The position numbers and the translations under genes were made by a program. The notes beneath the pieces are model-generated. The model saw only the letters and a program-made list of their open reading frames with translations, had not been told where the DNA came from and did not search any database. Positions 55,815 to 64,000 of a stretch of DNA of 64,000 nt are shown here, one piece after another. This stretch comes from Onthophagus taurus (Eukaryota > Arthropoda > Insecta > Coleoptera > Scarabaeidae), in NCBI RefSeq assembly GCF_036711975.1, contig NC_091972.1, positions 14,017,001 to 14,081,000 of the forward strand. The letters run 5' to 3'. How positions within the stretch are numbered: position 1 is the first letter of the stretch; each line of letters starts with the position of its first letter.

Positions 55815-57140
55815 GTGAGATACATTAAGGGAAATTCCAATATTATTGCAGACGCTTTGTCCAGGACAAATATTGAATCCCTAAATTCTCAGTACCCCGA
55901 CACACTTACACTTTACAAAGCTCAAGTCACAGATATCGAATTGTCGAACCTACTACATAAACAATTTTCTCACACTCACACTACAACACCCTATCAGTTA
56001 TTGCTACAACCCACAACGCTACCTGATATCAAATTATGGTGTGAAATATCAACGGAATCTCCGCGAATCTACATTCCGCAGCAATTTAGAGAAATAGTTA
56101 TACAAACATTTCATGGTTTATCTCACCCTGGCATTCGAGCAACCATTCATTTAATAAAAACAAAATTCTTTTGGCCTCATATGTCGAAACAAATTCGTAT
56201 TTGGACAAAATCATGTTTACAATGCCAGAAAGTTAAGATACAAAGGTATACAAAATCGCCAATTCTCAAAATCAAAGTTCCAAAAGTTCGATTTGAACAC
56301 ATTCACATTGATTTGGTTGGCCCACTTGTTCCATCTCTTGGATGTACTTATCTGCTCACAGTCATTGAGCGTTTCACACGGTGGCCAGAGGCTTTTCCTC
56401 TAAAAGATATCTCTGCAGCCTCTATTGCAGATACTCTTTTCAGGCATTACTTCAGCCGTTTCGGTATTCCTACCATGATCACTCACGATCAAGGACGACA
56501 ATTCGAATCACTATTATTTTCAAAATTCCAATTATTTTTAGGTACTCATCAAATACACACATCTGCTTATCACCCACAAAGTAACGGTATGATTGAACGA
56601 TTTCACCGTACTTTGAAATCAGCGATTATTGCTCGAGGTAATTCTACTAAATGGAACAATGACTTGCCTTTGATTCTCCTAGGTCTCAGGTCATCCCTAA
56701 AGGAGAATTTAGGTTGCTCATCCGCTGAATTGGTTTATGGTCAGCAACTCAGATTACCAGGAGAATTTTTCTTACCTACCGAGCCATCAATTGAAACTGA
56801 ACCATTATTATCACGTTTAAAATCATCTTTTGCTGACATTAAACCAGTTCAGTCAACCATACATTCCAGCCAAAAACCTTTTGTTCACAAAGAATTATTC
56901 AGGTCAAACTTTGTTTTTATTAAAATTACTGAAATTAAACCTACGTTGTCTCCTAGGTACGAAGGTCCCTTCAGAGTGTTGAAGAGATTTTCAAAATTTT
57001 TCGTGGTATTGAAAGACAGTAAAGAAATAAATGTAAGCCTCGATTTGCTGAAACCGGCTTTCTTTCTGAACGAAAACGTTTCTCCTGAAGTCAACAATTT
57101 AATAATTAATAAAACTAAAAAAGTACATTTTAAATTTTAA
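55815..57140 (+). CDS. Ty3/gypsy retrotransposon RNase H end and integrase
   Basis: A 441-codon open frame, the 3' part of an LTR-retrotransposon pol gene. It starts in the conserved RNase H terminus (RYIKGNSNIIADALSR). The integrase follows, with an H2C2 zinc-binding module (HPGIRATIH to CLQCQK). The catalytic core is near residues 165 (HIDLVGP), 224 (HDQGRQF) and 260 (NGMIERF), where the last two show the expected D-35-E spacing. A GPF module (YEGPFRVL) lies near 381. Integrase appears intact, while gag, protease and reverse transcriptase are missing, so this is a truncated copy. The first Met is not a true start; the frame extends upstream from the RNase H relic. A purine-rich tract (aggaggggaag, 57189-57199) just after it fits a polypurine tract next to a 3' LTR. 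Confidence 0.85.
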   Translation: MRYIKGNSNIIADALSRTNIESLNSQYPDTLTLYKAQVTDIELSNLLHKQFSHTHTTTPYQLLLQPTTLPDIKLWCEISTESPRIYIPQQFREIVIQTFHGLSHPGIRATIHLIKTKFFWPHMSKQIRIWTKSCLQCQKVKIQRYTKSPILKIKVPKVRFEHIHIDLVGPLVPSLGCTYLLTVIERFTRWPEAFPLKDISAASIADTLFRHYFSRFGIPTMITHDQGRQFESLLFSKFQLFLGTHQIHTSAYHPQSNGMIERFHRTLKSAIIARGNSTKWNNDLPLILLGLRSSLKENLGCSSAELVYGQQLRLPGEFFLPTEPSIETEPLLSRLKSSFADIKPVQSTIHSSQKPFVHKELFRSNFVFIKITEIKPTLSPRYEGPFRVLKRFSKFFVVLKDSKEINVSLDLLKPAFFLNENVSPEVNNLIINKTKKVHFKF

Positions 57141-57199
57141 TTCAAATTTTTGACTAAATGTTATCCCTCTTTCTGTTCTTTCTTTATAGGAGGGGAAGT

Positions 57200-57270
57200 G
57201 GATGTAGCGTGCTGTGGCAGCAGCTCCATTTAAAAACATAAAAATTGTATTTCATTTGTTATTATTTTTA
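57200..57270. repeat. Possible 3' LTR start, right copy of the 27/42-bp repeats
   Basis: After the polypurine tract comes tgtagcgtgctgtggcagca (57203 on), a TG-initial LTR-like start, then the 42-bp repeat to 57270. No full-length LTR pair can be defined in the window. Confidence 0.5.
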
Positions 57271-57399
57271 TATTTGCACACAATTGTTTTTGATGCAAAA
57301 CATAACAGACGTAAAAATAAAAAGTCTGCCAAAAGTTAATTTTATAATTTTATTATTATGTTGGCTAATACCTCATAGCCACACTCTCATATTTTAAGA

Positions 57400-57665
57400 A
57401 GAAATCAAATCACGAAGAATAATAGGCACTTCAAGTGCAGCTCAAGCAGCAACTAAAGTATCACAAACATCAGGCAAAACAATAAAAGCGTATGAAGTTT
57501 GTAAACAAGTACCAAAAAGAGACTCCGGTTTTTTGGAAAAACATATTATTCAGTGATGTGAGTCAGTTTCATATTTTTGGAAAGGAAAGCCATCAAAAGT
57601 AAATGTGATACAGTTTAGGCTCGGTTATGGTCTAGGGCTTATTTTGACACTGAAAATGGAACTCT
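57400..57665 (+). mobile_element. Tc1-like transposase relic
   Basis: The + strand shows RRIIGTSSAAQAATKVSQTS (Tc1 HTH2 region) and, after a large deletion and a frameshift, LFSDVSQFHIFGKESHQK (normally WSDES-F-FG), in which the Glu after the catalytic Asp is Val. The rest is not recognisable. Confidence 0.65.
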
Positions 57666-58938
57666 TTAATTTTTAAAATGCTTTTCAGTTTCATCAGAGG
57701 CACATGTTTTTGGGCACCAGTTTTTATAATCTATGATATCTTCTGTTGCAACTTCCTTTACAGTACAAGCGTTTTTGGCACTAGAAGTTATAATAAGTTC
57801 AGTGGATGTATGGACATCATAAACTCAATCAACTTTCCGTAAGCTTCCCTTAATTACTCCAAAATCTCTGTCACAGGGCAAAAAAGAATGTCCTCGCAAG
57901 AGGTAATACTGCTGCACCTTTTGAAACCTTCCACTTTCAGTTGAGGCCATGCATTATTATACAGTGATTCTTGTTTTGCCCTGGACAATTATCAGAAAAT
58001 AATCGGAGTTCTCTTACATCAAAAGAAACATACTTTTTTTTTGGAGTTATCCTCTAGATAACCACTTTCTCTAGGTTCAAACAAACTTGTGGTTTGAAGT
58101 AGTTAAGGAATCTTTACACCATTGCTAAAAGTAGAGTAAACAGTAATGCTCGGTATCCAAGAATTTAAAACTCTGTGTCATACGAACAAACATAAGCCAA
58201 ACATTATAAACGCATATTTTATATTACATCATGGAAAAGGAAGTTTAAAAAGCATAATTACTAAATTGAGGTATTATAAAATATTATTGATGAAAATTCT
58301 TTTCATTCTTCATCACCATCCCAATTCTTTACCTTTAATTTGTTTATAAGAACTTTTCATCCCAAAAGTATCTAAGAAATCTATCTGTATTTTGTTATAT
58401 TTTTATTCTGTGCTTATTTTGTTTTCATGGACAGATTGCAGACTTGCTTAATTTACATCTTTTCTATAAAAAATCATTTCATCGAACAACTTCGAGAGAA
58501 AACCCAGTTAACTTGTAATGTAGAAGTAACAAATTATTAAGTAGGTTAGAATAGTTACTAGTGAGTATAAATGAGTGCGTTATGTATTGTATGGTGGCGG
58601 TGTTCGCTGGGAAGACGAGTACGATTTTTGTACTGAAAGGTGACACATCGTTGTAACTTAAACGTTGTCAATGATGCATTAATTATTAAAACTATTATGT
58701 CTTTATTATTACATGAAGATCTCACCATTGGTAACCATTTCAAAGTCATTTATGTACTTTGGCGATATATGGCTTACTTTTACATAGCTTTCATAATTAA
58801 ACTCACCTACATACTTTGAAATTTTTAAAATCATAGTATTCGTTGTAATTCGTACTTTGTTATTATTATAGACGTCAAAATTGATAACATTTGTCACCAA
58901 CTAGCTAGGTAATTCGTCATATAATCACAAATAAAACT
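57666..58938. other. Intergenic, no feature seen
   Basis: AT-rich with short frames lacking motifs; may hold more decayed Tc1 or other transposon sequence. Confidence 0.4.
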
Positions 58939-59187
58939 ATGAATAGGATGTACTATATACGTAATATTACAAAACGTCCAATGAAACGTTTGCGCTGCAT
59001 ATCAGATTCAATAAGCGATCCATCAATCGACAATAAGGAAATAGGTGAACCACCAATTAAGAGAAGTCGAAGATTAGAAGTGAAGAAAAGCAGGAAAGCA
59101 ATGGAGAACGCAAAGTTTCAAGTGATTGTCAGAAGACGTCGCCGTCAATTGAAAGTAAAGCAGGCCCGCCTCTTCAAACCTAAATAA
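58939..59187 (+). CDS. Small basic hypothetical ORF
   Basis: An 82-codon frame from ATG to TAA encoding a very basic product rich in Arg/Lys (PMKRLRCIS, PPIKRSRRLE, VIVRRRRRQLKVKQ), with nuclear-localisation-like clusters. No family is recognised. An AATAAA lies about 90 bp downstream (near 59275). It could be a genuine short gene, a transposon-encoded fragment or chance; no splice-linked exons or clear promoter were found. Confidence 0.25.
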   Translation: MNRMYYIRNITKRPMKRLRCISDSISDPSIDNKEIGEPPIKRSRRLEVKKSRKAMENAKFQVIVRRRRRQLKVKQARLFKPK

Positions 59188-61020
59188 GCACTTTGTATTT
59201 TATATTATTTTTCTATTTGTTCGACTTCTACATATTAGTAATAATAACCTTACACTGTTTTATTAGAAAATGGGAATAAAGTAAATTGCAACCTTCACGG
59301 TGTTAAGTGGGTCGTTTTATATTGGTCATGTTCGTTGTTGCTAGGAAAGAAACTTACGGCAGTCTTTGTTCATATTACCTTCTTAGAACAAGATGAAATT
59401 GTGACACATGTATTTCGTGCGCTTTCTTGGATCGATTGGTATTACATAATGGTAAATGCAATTTTCTGGAACATAATTATCCCTCCTTACTTCTTGTATA
59501 TGTAATGTGTTTTGAGTACAGTCACCTAATTTCTTTTTTATCTATAAATTTTGATAGAATCAAATGTTAACATACAATTTATTAAATTTGCTGATTGTTT
59601 GTCTTAAATGGTATTTAAGATGCAATTTCGATATAAGTGTCCCAAGTTTAAATACGGAAGCTTTTGTATTTATATCTTGTTTCGATCTCGCTTTAATAAA
59701 ATTAACATGGTAATCTATTAAGGTGGTAAACCCATAATTGGGTATAATAATATAGCGGTCAATTAAACATTTATCTCGTTGAAAGAGGTATATATAGAAT
59801 TTTGCGCTTGCGTCGTTATAATTATTGTGAAACGGAATTGGGCAATTTATCTTTTATCTAACCGGAGATCTCCAAACTGCATATGTATATACGGCGGAAA
59901 TAAGAAAGTTGCGAGCTTCTCTGATCTTTACATGAATCACCCAACTGACCACGGTGTGGAAATTTTAATATATTCCGTGCCATACGAAGCACATCGAGAG
60001 TTCAATTCTTTCGCGGAATGTTTCCTTCATAATTTCCTTAGTTTTCATAATTTAAAAAAAAATTAATTTCAAACCAACTGTCGCATTAACGTTTGCGTAC
60101 AATAAAAACAAATTAATGATTTTAATCTTGTAAATGAACAAATATACGCTTTCTAAAACTTAGTTTTAAACATTTAACTTTCGTTTTTTTTTATATAACT
60201 CAAAATTTACTTTTTCTTCAAAACATTTTTATTAATATAATTTTTATTAAAGTAATTACGATATCGTAAAGGTTTGAAATAATTACCTCATACATGCGGT
60301 TGATGGGAAAGCGAATTCTTTGATGTTGGATCAATAGATCAACCTTAAATCGCATTAGCTTTATGCGAACCGATGTGGGTCAGTGCTTCAATAAAGACCA
60401 TCATGATCGAACAATAACAGAAAAAATTGTATACAGAAACGAAACTTAACCGAAACCAGACCGTTTGTGGTGAACGGGAAGTGAACGGAAACTGTTATAA
60501 AAATGTGTGTTCCTAAACCACAGATGTTCGCTATTTATTTCTGTTAAATTTACCAATGGAATTGGAACAATTACATATTCGACATTTAATTGTATAAAAA
60601 AAATCTTGCGGTTTTACTTTACGAAAGATAAAGCTATAAAATGTTACAAAAATCGATGCTGATTCACCTCTTTCAATTTATCTTTTCGACTTTAACTGAT
60701 GCATAATTTAGAATGTTGAATTAATAAATGATTGAGAAGTTGGTTTAGTGATTCATCAAGTTAAGTATTTTGAAAGGAAGAAAGAATTTTTATTTAACTA
60801 TTACTTCCGATTTATTAAAATTTATGAGAGAGTGGCCGAAATTTTACGTCCACTCAAATTTAAGAAATGTAACGAAACGAAGGGGCTATTGTTTGTTCGT
60901 GATCCGTAAAAAGTGAATGTAGATTATTACGATGCGCACGTATCTAACTCTGCGGAACATTCTCGATTAGGGGAACATTTCTGCACGGATTATGGCTCTC
61001 CAAACCCGGCAGATGAAAGA
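59188..61020. other. Intergenic upstream of the second DUF745 gene
   Basis: AT-rich, no recognised gene; the 95-codon frame at 59779-60066 has no motif. 60780-61020 is less AT-rich and adjoins the promoter. Confidence 0.4.
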
Positions 61021-61096
61021 CCCCACCCATGAAAACGAACGAACCGTTTCGTCTTCGGGTATATATAGAGATTTTGATAAAAGCAGAGTCAGTAGC
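61021..61096 (+). promoter_or_regulatory. TATA + Inr promoter of the second DUF745 gene
   Basis: ccccaccca at 61021, TATATATA at 61060-61067 and initiator tcagta at 61089-61094. The predicted +1 A (61091) is 31 bp after the TATA start, as in the paralogue. An acceptor-like tcatttccag ending at 61280 suggests a 5' UTR intron. Confidence 0.7.
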
Positions 61097-61291
61097 AGAT
61101 CACATCATCATCCAGTGTAGTGACTAAGAAAATACATCGGTACAGTAGCCATTTCAAAAAATTACATCTTCTTTTGGTAGACTTTATTATTCATATTAAT
61201 CATTACGGATTTTAATTCTAATTAATAATCATCTACCAAAGAAGATTCATTTCACCAACTAACCAAATTATCATTTCCAGAATTTTCAAAA

Positions 61292-62250
61292 ATGTTCAAA
61301 TCTCTGATTGTTATTGCTTGCGCCTGTAAGTAACCACCCCTTTTATTTCTCCTTTCTATAAAACTAACCGCAATTATTTTTTAGTTGCGGTTGCTTCTTC
61401 CGGTAACGTAAAGAGGCGAGTAGTCGTCGAAGATAGCAAACCAGCCGCCGGTGGACATTACCAGTCAATTTCTCTTGATGATGGAGGACATGGTGGTTAC
61501 GGAGGTGGTGGTGGTGGAAAAGGATTTTCCGCTGGAAGTGGATTAAAAACCATTGCCCAAGGAGCTTCTGAACAAGCCAACAATGCCGTTATCAACCAAC
61601 ACGCCGCCGCTAAACAAGCCGCTTTTGCAGCTAAGAGTACTTTGGCACAAGCTGCCGCTGGAGTAAGTTCACAATTCCACCTAATTATCATTAATAATTA
61701 ATTTTGTATTTCTACTAAAAAGGCTGCAGCTACTGCTCAAGCAGCTTTGATTGGCAAACACATTTTGGTCCAAAAACTCGAAGCTGATGTAGCTGAAGCT
61801 CACCAACAACTCCAAGCTGAAATCGAACAATTAAAACAAGCCCAAAGAGCCGCAGCTGCCGCCCAAGAAGCCGCCAGACAAGCCCAACAACAAGTCAACG
61901 CCATCAATGCCGCCCTTAACGCAGTTCAAGGAGCTTCGTCCCACGCCCAACAAGCCGCCGAAGAGTCCGCTGCCGAATTAGGGTCCCAACAAGCTATGGT
62001 TGGCGCTGCCAAACAACGATTGTCTTCTTTAGGACAACAGCTCCAAGCTGCTCAATCAGATCTCCAAGCAACCGAAGCCGCCGCTCAACAAGCCCAATCC
62101 GCTGCTCAAATTGCCCAATCTAACGCCGCCCAAGCCGCTGAAAAAGCTACCGCTGCCAGTCAATCGCAAGGACACGGTGGAGACTACGGAGGAATTTCCG
62201 ATGGAGGATTCTCATCGTCTGGAGCTGACCTCGGCGGTTACCACCACTAA
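61292..62250 (+). CDS. Secreted Ala/Gln-rich DUF745 family protein (copy 2)
   Basis: Exons 61292-61325, 61385-61662 and 61723-62250 join to 840 nt (279 residues). A signal peptide (MFKSLIVIACAFAVASS) is followed by a basic stretch (GNVKRRVVVED), a Gly-rich segment (DGGHGGYGGGGGGKGFSAGS) and an Ala/Gln-rich helical region (KLEADVAEAHQQLQAEIEQL) of coiled-coil character. The end is Gly/His/Tyr-rich (GGYHH). Intron positions, phases and core sequence (SGLKTIAQG, KSTLAQAAAG, IGKHILV) match the copy at 51798, so the two arose by duplication. It differs by a longer Gly run and a longer C-terminal tail. Family function is unknown; secretion and composition suggest a structural extracellular product, which is inference. 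Confidence 0.88.
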
Positions 62251-64000
62251 ACTGATTGATCACTTTATAGTGAATTGATACGTCGTTAGATATGTTGTAA
62301 ATGAATTTTTTTCTATTTTTATAGCAAATATACCTTATTATAATTGTGATAACAATTTCTTGTTTTATTTCATCATTAATAACTTATCAAACAATAAGTT
62401 TTCAAAATCAAGTATTAGAGCTTAATGAAATCATCTTAAATACTGCTCATTTTAACAATTAATTTATTAGTTATCAGGAAGTAATCGTAATAACTGTTTG
62501 GAGTTTAATATAAGATAAACCACAAAATAAATTCATGATATTTTTGAGGAATGCAACTACATATTCTTATTATGGAGTCTTGTGGTGATTTGAAATACTC
62601 TTTAAACTAATTAGGCATTTCGAACTCTTAACAGTAAATCCTCCTGCTGTAACAATTAGAAAAATGCTATCTATGCTGTATATAGAAATGTCCATTTCTA
62701 TTTCTTGGATATACGTTTGGTGTGTGATTGTGTAAACAGCATGTTACATCAATTATTGTATCAATAGATTACGTGCTTTATAAGAATAAAATATTCTGAA
62801 TATTTGCGAAAGAAAGCACTTGCAGAAACATTATCTAACAATACTATTAGTGATGTATAAAAATACTATTTATAATTATCGCCGTTTTTAAATTATGATG
62901 ACGAACAAACTTTTCAGGAGATGTGCTTAAAAAAACTTATTAATTTTTAAAAATCAATATACATATATAAAACAATATTTTACATATTTCTCTCACATTT
63001 CTTTCTAATAAATAATTTCACACGAAAATTCCAATATTTATTTATATGATAAGTGCATGATGCACACGAAATATCTAATTCAAGCATGTCATGTTATCCC
63101 TGTGCAGAAATAAAAAAATTGGTGTAATTAATTTCCAATTTATTTATCTTGCTGTATATGCAAAGCTTTTCATATTGAATTGCTTTGGTAGTTTCACGAA
63201 GACTCTGGAGTGCAGCACCTAGAACTTGATGACCAAATTATCCTTTTTTTGCAGTTGTATTAATAAGGAAAAATTTGCTATCAGCACAACTTTTAAGTTT
63301 CTTGTCTTCATTTACATTCAAAATGACCTGAACATTGAATTTTCTTCTGATTTTGTTCTGATCAAGTCTTTTTACCTACTTTGAAGATTGATAATACATT
63401 GAGCAATGTGATGGTTCCAGTATTTCTATAAGAAAAAATCTGCTGCTCCTATTTCGTTTTTTATAATATTATGTTGTTAATGTATTATGTTAAGGATAGA
63501 TTTTCTGTGCACTTTTCTGTATTTTGAACCCCCTCACTAGTGAAGTGCATGTTAAGTCTTTTCGTATTAAACTCTAGCTAAGATGGTGGAACGTAGTTAT
63601 TCAGAATTCTGCTACATATCTTTCAATTCTAGTTAGATGACTTATGTTTAGAAAAACTTACTCTATCATGAAGCCAGTCTTTGGAGAAACCGGTTTAGAT
63701 TTCAGGTAGATATTTGCTATTTTATTGTAATGAAGAAAAAATCTCGAAACATGTTTATGATAGATTAGAAACATTAGAACTCTCACGAGGTGTTCTCACT
63801 AGGAGTAGTTATCAGTTCTCTGGATGATTATAGAAATGTTTATGTTTTTCAGAACTCCTTAAATATCTCAGGAAAACCTGAAATGTTGAAGTATATGCCT
63901 TAAAGTGCGTAAATATGCTTAATAATTGCTGGATATACCTATCTAAGAACTTTCTGACCTCTCCTTTCTGATATCTTAGTATACTATTGAGTTTGTTTCA
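62251..64000. other. Right end of window, no gene seen
   Basis: AT-rich 3' flank of the second DUF745 gene. 63100-63700 has a faint look of decayed retroelement sequence on the - strand but no motif can be anchored. Confidence 0.4.

Noticed and set aside
61497..61691. - strand Ala-rich frame
   Set aside because: Antisense shadow of the second DUF745 gene.

Overview
This is nuclear DNA of an insect, probably a beetle or other holometabolan. The base composition is AT-rich. The genes have many short introns with GT-AG borders, plus two very long ones. Two genes belong to the insect-restricted DUF745 family, and mariner/Tc1, pogo, piggyBac, hAT, Foldback, gypsy and RTE-type remnants are abundant. 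The order assignment is inference; nothing here fixes the species.

Layout. (1) 342-31148, + strand: a HUNK/SNF1-type serine/threonine kinase gene whose first exon(s) lie left of the window. Eight coding exons are visible, split by introns of 17.2 kb and 11.3 kb that hold most of the mobile DNA. (2) 31.2-33.0 kb: a mariner relic. (3) 33070-34407, - strand: a complete five-exon nucleoporin Seh1 gene. (4) 35.4-39.8 kb: a piggyBac deletion derivative with TTAA borders and an RTE-type LINE relic. (5) 39857-46431, + strand: a complete four-exon anillin-like gene (AHD + PH). Its third intron holds a hAT-type element made of dimeric repeats. (6) 46.8-49.8 kb: a satellite array of about 175-bp monomers with a 1042-bp higher-order period. 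(7) 51798-52705 and 61292-62250, + strand: two paralogous secreted Ala/Gln-rich DUF745 genes with matching exon structure and TATA+Inr promoters. The 9 kb between them holds LINE, gypsy and Tc1 remnants.

Functional relations. The kinase, Seh1 and anillin-like genes are unrelated cellular genes (signalling, nuclear pore/GATOR2, cytokinesis/cortex) and no shared pathway is implied. The DUF745 pair is a tandem duplication. All splice models were built by hand. The kinase (2025 nt visible), Seh1 (1110 nt), anillin-like (2799 nt) and both DUF745 (768 and 840 nt) models each join into one open frame.

The most interesting non-genic structures are two neighbouring Foldback-type elements (one with a perfect 9-bp target duplication), a hAT-type element with perfect 8-bp target duplications around a dimeric satellite, a dispersed CTAG-rich motif linked to a hairpin, and a repeated preference for dimers of about 175-185 bp across unrelated repeat families.
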